Part shown: positions 1 to 8,900 of the stretch, in pieces
How positions within the stretch are numbered: the stretch's first letter is position 1
Layout: every line of letters starts with the position of its first letter
Source: Candidatus Latescibacterota bacterium
GTDB taxonomy: Bacteria; Latescibacterota; UBA2968; UBA8231
Assembly: GCA_022826515.1 (NCBI GenBank)
Contig: JAJDUT010000023.1
Span: 1-58,512 of the forward strand
Reading direction: 5' to 3'
Length of the DNA: 58,512 nucleotides
Position numbers and translations under genes: made by a program
Notes under the pieces: model-generated
Told to the model about the DNA's origin: nothing
What the model saw: only the letters and a program-made list of their open reading frames with translations
Database searches by the model: none

Positions 1-439
1 CTTTGGTACCCTCGTAAAATGCCTTCACCGCAACCGGATCGTACACCACCATCCAATCGGAGAGAAACGGGTGGACTAAGTCGGCCCATTGGTTTTCGGG
101 AGTGGCGTAGTAGAAGGTGCCAGTGATCATCGGCAGCAGCATGCCCACCACGCCGCGCGTGGGGATGGCCGTGGCAACGGCCATCATGGCGAAGATGACG
201 ACCAACTCGCCACGCCGGAAACCCCAGCGCCCCAAGACGACTTGGATAGTCAACAGCAGGATGAACAGCAAAAAGAACGCCGCTGGCGTGGCCGAACTTA
301 GTCCGAGGCGCGAGCCTTGGATGACCATACTGCCATAGGGAATGCCGATGGCAATAGCCAAGCTCAGCGCGGCACCGACGAGGATGCTCCGGCCCGTAAT
401 GGCGGCCGGCGTATTGTCAGGGGAGGGGATGGTGGACAT
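1..439 (-). CDS. DUF6785-family multi-spanning membrane protein, N-terminal part (truncated by window edge)
   Basis: The minus strand is open from an ATG at 439 to the window edge, about 146 codons, so only the N-terminus is visible. It starts MSTIPSPDN and has two hydrophobic helices (around residues 14-32 and 45-65). These are followed by RRGELVVIFAMM, an apolar helix ending in GVVGMLLPMITG, and then FYYATPENQWADL and DWMVVYDPVAVKAFYEG. The 'FYYATPEN-W' and 'V-DP-AVKAFYEG' pattern matches, from memory, the start of DUF6785/DUF6784 membrane proteins of Planctomycetes and related uncultured phyla, which resemble transporters but have no assigned substrate. It is divergent from the SGNH hydrolase at 563, with a repeat-rich intergenic region between them. 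No function is claimed. Confidence 0.7.
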   Translation of the reverse strand, partial: MSTIPSPDNTPAAITGRSILVGAALSLAIAIGIPYGSMVIQGSRLGLSSATPAAFFLLFILLLTIQVVLGRWGFRRGELVVIFAMMAVATAIPTRGVVGMLLPMITGTFYYATPENQWADLVHPFLSDWMVVYDPVAVKAFYEGTK

Positions 440-445
440 GGCTGA

Positions 446-560
446 TGAATTAGGAATTACGAATTAGGAATTACGAATTAGGACGCTGGGGCATCTCCTT
501 ACGAGATGCTGGCATTTATGAAATAGCTTGAATTAATAGTAAATTCGTAATTCGCAATTT
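446..560. repeat. AATTAGGAATTACGAATT short-repeat region
   Basis: At 446-482 the unit GAATTAGGAATTAC is iterated about two and a half times. At about 540-560 the same motif returns on the opposite strand (AAATTCGTAATTCGCAATT). A perfect 7-bp hairpin (GCATCTC, 5 nt, GAGATGC) lies between them, near 491-509. A similar run occurs at 23428-23472, so this is an interspersed AT-rich repeat in an otherwise GC-rich context. It fills the divergent gap between the DUF6785 and SGNH genes and may hold their promoters. No protein is encoded here. Confidence 0.6.
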
Positions 561-562
561 TT

Positions 563-2101
563 ATGGACGCGCAAAACAAAGTAAAAACAACAAATAAGGC
601 AAAAGGCCGGGTCGTTGCTCTACTAGTTGGTTTGTCGTTCGTCGCGCTCTTTGAGGCGGGCTTGTGGCTGGTGGGCGTCGGGCCGGACGACGCCCTTTTT
701 GTGACCAGCGATTCGTCATACCGCATCAACCCGCAAGCTGCGCGGCGCTTCTTTCCCCGCCAGTACGTGCGCTTGGCCCCTGGGCAGGATCGCTTTGGGT
801 GCGACAAAGACGCGCGCGCGTTTCGCGTGTTTGCGCTGGGAGCTTCGACTCTGCTCGGCTTCCCCAACCCCGCTTATACCTCGTTTCCCAATTTCTTGCA
901 ACAGATGCTCGCCGATGCGTATCCAGCGCGCGAGATCGAGGTCGTCAACTGCGGCGTCACGGCCATCAATTCCTTCGTGGTGCGCGAATTTGTCGAGGAG
1001 GTGGTCGAGTACGAGCCGGATCTGGTTTTGATCTACGCCGGTCACAACGAGTTCGTGGGGCCGTACGGGGCCGCGACTCCGTTTGTGCGCCTGAGTGGCA
1101 ACTGGTCCTTCATCCAGTTGCAGATGTTCCTACAGCGGACGAAGACCTACTACTTGCTCGACAGTCTGCTGCATTACGTCGCGGCTGCACTGCGTCCCGC
1201 CGTACCCGCCGAGTCCTTTGGCGTGCACTTGGTGCAGCGCGAGATTTACTTGGAGGACGAAGCGCACCGGCAGACCGAGGCCCATTACCAGCGCAATATG
1301 GCCGAGATAGTCGAAGTGCTGCACGAGCGCGAGGTGCCGGTCGCGCTCTGTACGCTGGGTTCTAATTTGGCTGGATTCTATCCCCTGCGCTCGCAGGGAT
1401 TGGTTCCGCCGGACGCTGTGCCCGCAGATTATCCGCAGCACGCGGCCCTGCACTTTGACGCGGGCTTGGCGCACCAGGCGGCCGGGGATTCAGCGCAGGC
1501 GTTAGCCGCGTTTGTGCGCGCCCGCGATTTAGACGGCATTCATCTGCGGGCCTGCTCACCTTTCAACCGCACCATTCGCGCCTTGGCCGCTGAGTCGGGT
1601 GCGATTTTGATCGACGTGGAGCAGGCGTTTGCTACCCATGCTCCGGCTGGTTTGGTCGGCGACGAGCTAATCACTGAGTATTTGCATCCCACGGTGTGGG
1701 GCCACTACCTGATCGCGCAGACTATAATGACGAGCCTATTTGCGCGGGAGGATGTGGTGGGTTTGGCGGATGGTCGTGCGGATGCCTTAGACGATTTTGC
1801 CGGATATTGCCGCCGCTTGGGCTACGGAGTCCGCGAGCGAGTATTAGCGCGCAACGACCTAATCCTGCTGCTGAAGAACATGCCGTACGCCGAGCGGCCG
1901 CCGATTTTAGAGCAGCGGCTCGCGCACTTAGTCGGCGAGCAGCTAGCCGACCTGCCCAAGCTGAGCTACGCACAGATTGCGGATTTTGCCCATCGCGGCG
2001 GCGTGGCCTTCTTGGCGGCTGTCATCGCCGACCTCGCCGATCCCCAGCCGCTGACCGACGCGCTGGACGAGTTGGTGGGGCCGTTGGGGTTAGCTCCCTA
2101 G
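563..2101 (+). CDS. SGNH/GDSL-like hydrolase with N-terminal membrane anchor
   Basis: 512 residues. An N-terminal hydrophobic helix (residues 15-35, VVALLVGLSFVALFEAGLWL) suggests membrane anchoring or export. SGNH blocks are visible: block I as FALGASTLLG (nucleophile Ser in GAST), the block II region as NCGVTAINS, and block III as YAGHNEFVG with the conserved Asn. Block V is TEYLHPTVWGHY with the catalytic His, but Glu stands where Asp usually precedes His. A stretch near residues 295-320 (AGLAHQAAGDSAQALAAFVR) resembles a single TPR. The family hydrolyses esters or thioesters, often O-acetyl groups on polysaccharides; the substrate cannot be read from sequence. The ATG at 563 has no clear Shine-Dalgarno sequence. 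Confidence 0.75.
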   Translation: MDAQNKVKTTNKAKGRVVALLVGLSFVALFEAGLWLVGVGPDDALFVTSDSSYRINPQAARRFFPRQYVRLAPGQDRFGCDKDARAFRVFALGASTLLGFPNPAYTSFPNFLQQMLADAYPAREIEVVNCGVTAINSFVVREFVEEVVEYEPDLVLIYAGHNEFVGPYGAATPFVRLSGNWSFIQLQMFLQRTKTYYLLDSLLHYVAAALRPAVPAESFGVHLVQREIYLEDEAHRQTEAHYQRNMAEIVEVLHEREVPVALCTLGSNLAGFYPLRSQGLVPPDAVPADYPQHAALHFDAGLAHQAAGDSAQALAAFVRARDLDGIHLRACSPFNRTIRALAAESGAILIDVEQAFATHAPAGLVGDELITEYLHPTVWGHYLIAQTIMTSLFAREDVVGLADGRADALDDFAGYCRRLGYGVRERVLARNDLILLLKNMPYAERPPILEQRLAHLVGEQLADLPKLSYAQIADFAHRGGVAFLAAVIADLADPQPLTDALDELVGPLGLAP

Positions 2102-3108
2102 TCGAGCAGGGCTTCTCCGTAGGCGAATAGGAGCGGCGTTCCGCCAGTGTGGACGAAGACGATGTTTTCGCTGTTGCGGAAACGCCCTTGGCGCACCTGA
2201 TCAATTAGGCAGGCCAATCCCTTACCCGAATAGGTAGGATCGACGAGGATGCCCTCGCTTTGGGCGAGGAGGCGGATGCTGTCAAGCGTGGCGCGATCCA
2301 AATGGCCGAAGCCCGGGCCGACGTACTCATCGGTTACGGCGATGCACTCTGGGTCGGGCGCGCATTCGAGGCCGAGGTGGGCCGCGGCTTCTGCGGCAGA
2401 TTGCGCAAGGCGCTCAGATACTCCTTCGCGCTGGCCCATCTTGCTCTGGGGCGTGCCGAGGAAGCGGGCCGAACGTCCTAAGAGAGCAAAGCCGGCGACT
2501 AACCCGGCCAAGCTGGTTCCTCCTGACCCGATTACTACATCGTCGGCTTGGATGCCTACGGCACGCACTTGGGTTTCGATTTCCAACGCACATTGGATAT
2601 AAGCAACGCGAGACAGTAGTCCGGACAGGCCGGAGAAAGGTTTGTACCCCTCTTCTTTGAGCCGCTCCACTTCCTCGGCTATGGTTGCGCCGACGCCTTC
2701 GGGCGGAGCAAAGCGGATGCGCGCCCCGCATAGCTGGTCTAAAAGGTGGTTGCCTTGGACTGGCGACTTGCGCCCCATGATAGAATCGTTCTCGCGCAGG
2801 ACGACGACGCCTTTGAGGCCGAGTTGGGCGCAGGCCGCGGCGAATTGGCGGCAGTGATTGGACTGGACGACTGCGCTCATTACGGCGGCATCGCAGCCTT
2901 GGGCCGTGCCCTCGGCGAGGGTGAATTCGAGGTAGCGGGACTTGTTGCCGCCAAAGGCGAGGCCGGTCAGATCGTCGCGCTTGATCCATATCTGTGGCCC
3001 TTCGAGTGCGGCCGATAGTCGCGGACAGTGCTGTAAGGGCGTTGGCAAATGCGTCAGGCGGTGGCGGGGCAGTGCGTCGATGGCGCGTTGGATCGCTTGG
3101 ATGTCCAT
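2098..3108 (-). CDS. PLP-dependent ACC deaminase / D-cysteine desulfhydrase family protein
   Basis: About 336 residues from the ATG at 3108, which is chosen because AAAGGAGC lies just upstream; an in-frame ATG at 3138 lacks a site. The PLP-binding lysine is in AFGGNKSRYLE (K56), preceded by IWIKRDDLTGLAFGGNK, the hallmark of the ACC deaminase/D-cysteine desulfhydrase branch of fold-type II enzymes. A glycine-rich phosphate-binding loop (IGSGGTSLAGLVAG) and the C-terminal FVHTGGTPLLFAY are also present. Likely reactions are breakdown of D-cysteine or a related amino acid to a keto acid plus ammonia (and sulfide); ACC versus D-cysteine specificity cannot be decided by eye. It overlaps the convergent SGNH gene end by 4 bp. 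Confidence 0.85.
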   Translation of the reverse strand: MDIQAIQRAIDALPRHRLTHLPTPLQHCPRLSAALEGPQIWIKRDDLTGLAFGGNKSRYLEFTLAEGTAQGCDAAVMSAVVQSNHCRQFAAACAQLGLKGVVVLRENDSIMGRKSPVQGNHLLDQLCGARIRFAPPEGVGATIAEEVERLKEEGYKPFSGLSGLLSRVAYIQCALEIETQVRAVGIQADDVVIGSGGTSLAGLVAGFALLGRSARFLGTPQSKMGQREGVSERLAQSAAEAAAHLGLECAPDPECIAVTDEYVGPGFGHLDRATLDSIRLLAQSEGILVDPTYSGKGLACLIDQVRQGRFRNSENIVFVHTGGTPLLFAYGEALLD

Positions 3109-3143
3109 GTCGTTAGCTCCTTTGGGTGCGTTGTACATCTGTA

Positions 3144-3172
3144 GTAGGGGCGACTCTTAGAGTCGCCCCTAC
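3144..3172. repeat. Perfect palindromic repeat, GGGGCGACTC family
   Basis: A perfect inverted repeat with 14-bp arms (GTAGGGGCGACTCT and its complement) around one central base, in the 71-bp gap between two minus-strand genes. A sibling palindrome with core GGGGCGATTCG lies at 30677-30698. The shared GGGGCGA-TC core and CCCCTAC ends mark a dispersed palindromic repeat family rather than a gene-specific terminator. No T-run follows, so rho-independent termination is not supported. Confidence 0.75.
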
Positions 3173-3179
3173 ATGCCAT

Positions 3180-4352
3180 TTATTTCCACAGATGGCAGTG
3201 CGTGCCAATCCATTCGAGGTGGGCGCGGCGAATGAGTCCGTAGTTGTAGAAGGCGTAGCCATTGACGCCCGCTTGGTGCAGCGCGGTCAGATGTGCGCCG
3301 AGCGCGTCGCCGTCGGCGAATCCCCCAGGGTTGACGATGGCGCTGAGGCCGGTGTCGGCTGGGAATTCGCCGCGCAGGGTGCGGACGCTATCAGCTAGGG
3401 CGTCCGGCTCGCCGCCCACGCCGGCGTTGACCATGTACACGTTGCGGAGGACGCGATCCGAGTCAAGTCCGTTGACGGTCCGGTCGCGGCCCCCGAAAAA
3501 CGAGGCGCGTGCGCCGGCTTGGTTGGCGATGGCAATGGCTTCTTCCACCAGCGAGGTTGCCGCTTCGACGCGGGCGCCGAGGAAGGTCTGCAAGCGGCCG
3601 GAAAAGGCGGTGGCGAGGAATTCGGCGCTCGGAGGCCGCATGTCTTCTGGGGCAGGCTCAGCGGCGAGTTCGCGGGCGAGGTATTCGGCGACATCTGCGC
3701 GGAAGCTCTCTCCGTCTAAGCCGAAAGCACCGGCCCGCTGCAAGCAGTGCTGACAGTAGCACAATCCCATCAGCAGTTCGCAGAAGGGCGTGATTTTTAC
3801 GCCGACCTTGGGATTGCGGAAGCCGTAGCTGAAGTGCAGATAGCCCAGCGATTCGAGGTGGAACTCGTCGGGCTGGAACTGCACGGCTATATCGCGGCAG
3901 AGCGCACGAGCGTAATCGCGCACTAAGGGGCTGGCCGGGCATAGTTGGGCGAAGTTGATGTGGCCAAAGGGATCGTGTTTGGCCGCGTCTGGATAGCGCT
4001 GGGGTAAGTAGTGGTTGTAGTTGAAGACCAGCCAACTCGTCAGGTCGAGGCCGCGCTCTTTGATTTTATCCGCGATCCGGCGCATGTAATCCGGGCCATC
4101 GACGACGTTGCTGATTAGGGGCGCGATGTGGCTCTCTTCGTAAAAGGCGGCGGATGGCTGGAAGTAGAGCGCGCCTTCTTCTCCCCAGTAGAGAGGCCGC
4201 CGGGGATTGTGCGGCAAAAAGTACGTTGATACGTGGTAGCTCTGGGCCAAGCTGACGCTGTTGAGGCCGGCTGTGTGGGCGATGGTGTCTAGGGCCGAGT
4301 CAATGCCTTCGTCGGTCAAGTCCCAGGGGTATGTGTATATGGTCGCTCGCAT
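3180..4352 (-). CDS. Putative TIM-barrel (glycoside-hydrolase-like) protein of unknown specificity
   Basis: 390 residues starting MRATIYTYPWDL; AAGGAAAC upstream of the ATG at 4352 supports the start. There is no signal peptide. The sequence alternates strand-like and helix-like segments (ATIYTYPWDL, LTSWLVFNYNHYLP, EFHLESLGYLHFSYG, INGYAFYNYG-like end), as in TIM-barrel sugar-processing enzymes. A CYCQHC cluster near residue 200 resembles the Cys-x2-Cys seen in some uncharacterised glycosidase-like families. Acidic residues in EFHLESLG could be catalytic. I cannot name a family or substrate. It lies just outside the defence island, whose remnants begin 20 bp upstream. Confidence 0.5.
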   Translation of the reverse strand: MRATIYTYPWDLTDEGIDSALDTIAHTAGLNSVSLAQSYHVSTYFLPHNPRRPLYWGEEGALYFQPSAAFYEESHIAPLISNVVDGPDYMRRIADKIKERGLDLTSWLVFNYNHYLPQRYPDAAKHDPFGHINFAQLCPASPLVRDYARALCRDIAVQFQPDEFHLESLGYLHFSYGFRNPKVGVKITPFCELLMGLCYCQHCLQRAGAFGLDGESFRADVAEYLARELAAEPAPEDMRPPSAEFLATAFSGRLQTFLGARVEAATSLVEEAIAIANQAGARASFFGGRDRTVNGLDSDRVLRNVYMVNAGVGGEPDALADSVRTLRGEFPADTGLSAIVNPGGFADGDALGAHLTALHQAGVNGYAFYNYGLIRRAHLEWIGTHCHLWK

Positions 4353-4371
4353 GGGGGTTGTTTCCTTGGGG

Positions 4372-4485
4372 AGATGTGCAGCGTCGAGCTATGCTCGTGC
4401 TGCCCGTTTTTGTCGTGGGCCGAGTTGAGAGATACTTCCTTCAGAGGAAGGCAACTTCGATGAGGCGTCTGTCGTTGAGGTTCAT
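4372..4485 (-). pseudogene. Frameshifted 5' remnant of a second DUF1156 DNA methylase
   Basis: Reading from the ATG at 4485, the first codons give MNLNDRRLIEVAF, matching MTDKRLIEVAF of the intact methylase at 10951-14157. A 1-nt deletion (GGGGG in the intact gene, GG here, near 4445-4450) then shifts the frame into an immediate stop. In the next frame the match resumes as PLKEVSLNSAHDKNGQHEHSSTLHI, against PLKQVSLDSVHEKNVRHGHISTLHI in the intact gene (two contiguous blocks shortened here). Similarity ends near 4370, where the TIM-barrel gene's leader begins. About 110 bp of an original gene of about 3 kb remain. Confidence 0.85.
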
Positions 4486-4544
4486 GTTTGCCAGCTTTGA
4501 AACATGTCGCGTAGTTCCTCGACGAAGAGCGCGATCTCACGCAT
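4482..4544 (-). pseudogene. 20-codon scar ORF, possibly collapsed DUF4276 partner of the AAA ATPase
   Basis: A tiny ORF starts MREIALFVEE and ends LRDMFQSWQT. Its ATG overlaps the end of the AAA ATPase at 4537, and its stop overlaps the ATG of the methylase remnant (ATGA). From memory, DUF4276 proteins, which usually follow this type of AAA ATPase, often start with a similar MREIALFVE string. This looks like the beginning and end of such a gene joined by an internal deletion. That reading is inference; what is seen is only a 20-residue ORF with start/stop overlaps on both sides. Confidence 0.4.
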
Positions 4545-5847
4545 CGAAATCCCCTCGCATGATGCGTGCAGACACTGGCAGGTCTTCTTCCTCGTCGGAG
4601 AGCACTTGACTAATATCATCGCGCCGTGCCAGTGGCCCCCAAGTAGAAAACGAATCAATGCGAGTTTGGCCGTTCAGGCGGCGTACCGCAAACAGGGATT
4701 CGTCGCCTAGTAGATCGGGCAAGATAGGCGAGTGCGTAGTAATGATATGCTGGGTCTGGTTCAGGGTTTCCTGTGTTTTCAGCAATTCTGCGATCAACTG
4801 GATGCGGCGCGGGTGAACGCCGTTTTCTGGCTCCTCGAACCCGACTAGTGCCGGGGCGTCGTCAACACCAGTCAGGGCCAGAAGCCCGAGCATCCGCAAC
4901 GTGCCTTCGGAGAGCACGCGAGCCGGTATCGCTACGCCACCTTCCTTGAGACGGAGTTCAACCTCGCCAAGATCGCTCACTTCTACTTCAATGCCGTCAA
5001 TGTTCGGCATCAGCGCATGCAACGCCTTCTCGACCCCCCTGAACTGTTTTTCATCGGTTGACTTCATGGTGTTGAGGAAAGCGGCGAGTTCTTCGCCCAT
5101 CAAGCCGATGTGGCGCACTTCCTTTACTGGATTGGCAGCGCGCATGCGTTCGCGTGGCTCGAAGTAGAAAAACAGCCAACTCTCTAGCTCGCGCCGTGCC
5201 GCCGCCAAGTGCGGATAGTGCGGTGGATAATGCGGCATGGAGAGGATGCTGTGGTCTGGGTAACGGTCGTAGTAGGTGGGATGCGCCTGTCCTTCGTGCC
5301 GCAAGTGAATTCTCTCACCTTGCCGTTCGAGAAAAGGCTTGCGTTTACCCGTAGGCTCGCCCTTGCTGTTCAGGGCAGCTAAGTATTCATCGGCCACGCG
5401 GAGGACGCCTGATCTGGGCAGCATCTCTACCTCAATGCGGTAGCGGAGATTTCGTTCGCGGACGCGGGCGGGGATCTTGCTTTTCTCTTTAGATTCGACT
5501 TCGCCGTGTGGACGACGCATTTCTAGTATCTGGCGATTGACGGTCTCGACTACCGCATCCGACAAGTTTAGGTCGGCTTCAATCGAGAACGATAGCCGCT
5601 CCTGTTCGAGCAGACCCTTGATGCCTTTTTGCCCGATGGTAAAGGATTCGAGCGGCTTGCCGCGATAAGGTGGATCAAATGCTTCTTTGACCGTCCGACT
5701 CGTCCCCAGCTTCGACAGCAGTTGCAAAGCATCGAGCAAGTTGCTCTTACCAGCGGCATTTGGTCCAAACAGAACTACGAGCTGGGATAGAGACACTTCG
5801 ACGTCTTCAAGAGACTTATATCCTTGGATATGTATGCGCTTCAGCAT
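4537..5847 (-). CDS. AAA family ATPase (AAA_21 / OLD-like, RecF-type)
   Basis: 436 residues. Walker A is LFGPNAAGKSNLLDALQ near residue 30, within the typical start MLKRIHIQGYKSLEDVEVSL. The ABC-like signature region is VLSEGTLRMLGLLAL. Walker B is ALVGFEEPENGVHPRR, and the H-loop follows in IITTHSPILPDLL. These mark the SMC/RecF-like ATPases common in defence loci, normally followed by a DUF4276 or TOPRIM-like effector. Here only a 20-codon scar follows, so the partner has probably been lost. It lies 78 bp downstream of the DUF499 gene, in the same direction, and is probably co-transcribed with it. The ATPase domain itself looks intact. A role in phage sensing is inferred from context. Confidence 0.85.
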   Translation of the reverse strand: MLKRIHIQGYKSLEDVEVSLSQLVVLFGPNAAGKSNLLDALQLLSKLGTSRTVKEAFDPPYRGKPLESFTIGQKGIKGLLEQERLSFSIEADLNLSDAVVETVNRQILEMRRPHGEVESKEKSKIPARVRERNLRYRIEVEMLPRSGVLRVADEYLAALNSKGEPTGKRKPFLERQGERIHLRHEGQAHPTYYDRYPDHSILSMPHYPPHYPHLAAARRELESWLFFYFEPRERMRAANPVKEVRHIGLMGEELAAFLNTMKSTDEKQFRGVEKALHALMPNIDGIEVEVSDLGEVELRLKEGGVAIPARVLSEGTLRMLGLLALTGVDDAPALVGFEEPENGVHPRRIQLIAELLKTQETLNQTQHIITTHSPILPDLLGDESLFAVRRLNGQTRIDSFSTWGPLARRDDISQVLSDEEEDLPVSARIMRGDFDA

Positions 5848-5925
5848 GTTGAAGCCTCCATTGCAACGATCTTTAGTCCGTCGAGTGTAGTATATGGAAA
5901 TCGCAATTCAACGCAGCCACCACTC

Positions 5926-8900
5926 TCAATTGAGTCGCAGCTTGTCGGACACTTCAGCGAGTAGCTCGTTGATCTTTTCTACTGCCTCTGGGTCGGGCGT
6001 GGTTTCTCCACCGAACTCGATGCGGATGTTGAACTTGAGGGTATTGCCGACGGCAGCCATAATGAGGTCTGGAATTTGATCGGCCAAATCTTGGATACTG
6101 TTGGGGTCAAGGACATCCTCGGCCATGAGGAGTCCCCGTGGTTTGGGCTCAGAGGGTTCCTCGCGTGCTGTGGAGGGTACCTGGAAGATTACCTGTTGGG
6201 CAGTGGCCAAGTCGCACGGCCACGCGGCGCTCTCACTGCTCAGCTCGATCCAGCGCGCACGGATACCATCTTCTATTGCCGTCTGCACTGTGGACCACGG
6301 CAAATTGACGCCTCGCTTGGTCGAGAGCGCAGTGGCAATGGCGAGGGCGTTGGTCTTGCTGTCTTTCCAAGCATCGGGGATCGACTTGGCCATCAGTTCG
6401 TCTACGTCAATCCGCTCGGGTGGCGGCCTTAATATCGCGGCGGCGCTGAGCACTCCAGCAGGGACTGGCTCCTTCAGGATTGAGGCCGGTCCGCTGGTCA
6501 ACCAAACTAGTCCCTGTTCGATGGCTTGTGAGATCGCGGTCTCGACGTCCGCTGGTTCGCACTTCGGGATGTGGAGTTCCTCTTCGTAGCCCTCTCTGGG
6601 TACGCTCACGGTGTGGCTGCCGGAGAAATAGTCGTACACATCTTGAACGCTGATCTCCTCAGCCGACCACAGCCCTGGGAGTTTTTGATATGCGAGCAGA
6701 TCGGGCGCGAGGTCGCTTAGGGTGGCCGCTTCGGGTAGCAGCACCTCCAGCCCTGAGTCCTTGAGGGCTGGCTCGTCGATGGCCGTGCGCCAGAATGTCC
6801 TAGCGGTGCGGTCTGGGCGCACGATCCGCGCTACCCAGATTCCTTGCTGAACTCCTTGCACGACGGTATCCAAAATCTCCTTCTGGCGTAGCATCTTGGG
6901 CAGCTTAGGGTACTGCGCGAAGGCACCGACCAGATCCTTGACTCGGCGAGAATCCTCTTCTTCGCGCCACAAGTCGTAGGGTCCGCCCGGCATCATCGCC
7001 TCCGAACTGATGGCGGTTTCCTGAATGCGCGCTCGCGGATCGGCTTTGATAGTGGTGAACAAGGGTGCGTCAGTCACCACTACTTTGAAGGCGTGGATGT
7101 CGTTGCTCTCGTTGACAGTGACAACCAAAGAGTACGCCTGCCCAATAGCTCCAGGGATGTGCTTTTTCGCCGCCTCTATCTCCTTGATGAGCATTTGCTC
7201 GCGGATTGGGTCAATAGACTGATCCTTGAGTTGCTCGCGGACTTCCACCCAACCGAGATACTCCCGCGCCCGCCTGCGCGCCGCGTCGAGACCTTCCCGG
7301 GAAGGAACGGCGAGGACGATGGCGTTGCGGTGGACTCGGGGGCGGTCCGGCGCAGTAGTATCGTTGATGAACCGCTTGGCTTCGGCGCTTGGTTTGCCAG
7401 ACTCCGAAGCCGCTTTCGGGCCGAGGACTGCGTAGTGGAACTCGCCGTCGTCCGCGATATCGCGCGGTCTTTCTGGCAGGTTGTGGACCTTTGCGCCGGC
7501 TGCGGACGCACCTGATGTGAGTGCCTTCAGGTTCCCGATGGCATCGATGATTTGCGATTCCACGAGAGGGGACGATACGCGGGTAGTACAGGCATCGTGG
7601 TGCATCTGCCGTAGGTTGGGACGATTGCCCAGCCGCCACGCCTTCGGCAACCCCTCGTCTTCTGATCCAGTAGAGACTTCCTCATCGTCGAGAAACCAGG
7701 ACAGTTCAGTCCAGCGACGCAGGGCCTTTTCTAATTCTATTTTGTCCGGCTTGGCCGCTCCGATCAGCACCATCAGCTCCTGAGTCAGCGCCCTGTGGCC
7801 AATGGGCTGAGAGCTCAGAAATACCGCAACAACCGCCTGCTCTATCTCCCGGTGGCCCAAGCCGGTCGTCTCGGACTGAATGGAGCGCGCCTTGGCTAGC
7901 TCGCCTTCGAGAATTGGCCGCCATTCTTGGGGCTTGCCGGTATCTGTGTCAACGCTGGCAAAGGAAGCAAGTTCGCTTGCGGCTTCGGCCAAATCGTTCT
8001 TGTCCGGCTCATTCAAAAACACATTCGGCCCGACCAGCGGGCTCGTGTCCCACTTCTCGGCATCGCGCAGGGCAATGGCGAATGTCCGCAGGATACCACG
8101 GGTGCGCTGGAAGCCGTCGAGTTGGGTCCAGCGGGTGTAGAAGACGTCGGAGAGGTCTGGGTGAAAGGGATAGCTGCTCAGATAGCGCTCCTCCGCGCTT
8201 CCCCGCTCTTTCTGGGTCTGCTCGTCGAGCGCGGCGATACTGCTTACTACCGAAGTGACGTGTGGGCGGAAAGCGCCCGGGTCGCTAATCGACTCAGGTT
8301 TGAAAAAGCGTCGCCGCAGCACCTCAGCCACATCCTCTTTGCTCACGGGACTGGCGTCTTCTTCCATCTGGCGGCCAAAGACTTCGGACACGTCTCGCAG
8401 CAGTTCGTTGCCAAAGGCGTCGTGCTTCCTCGGATCAGAGGCGAGCAACGAGGCGACCATGGCGCAGCGGTCCACTTTTACGACTGCTTGCGTGAGGTAC
8501 TGGAAAAAGTTGATCAAGCGCCCGCGCGAGTCTGAGGCGGCTTCGACTTGGGCGCGGATATACATCAACACCTCGTCGAGCAGCACCAGGGTCGAGAGAT
8601 CGTCTTGTTGCGGTTTCGACAGCAGCTCTACCACGAGCGGTTCTGCCGGGGGGGTGTCGCGCTCGGCGTCTTTGCCGTCGGCGTGGATGAGTTTGAGGCC
8701 GTCTGCTCCCGCTAATTGGAAGGCGAGGATGCTCCACGGATGCTTGAGCATTCTGATCGTGCCGTCGGGACTTGGCGTTTCGACGCCCTTCTCTAAGTCA
8801 ATCTTGTCGAAACACAGCGCCGCGACTCGTGCCTTGGGTGCCTTGGAGCCGATGGACGCCTCGAACTCCTCTACCGCCGGTAGGTCGGGCAGGGTAGCTG

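Noticed and set aside
664..1365. A 233-codon frame inside the SGNH hydrolase gene
   Set aside because: It is Arg/Ala/Ser-rich and shadows a clearly real gene in another frame, as expected in GC-rich DNA.
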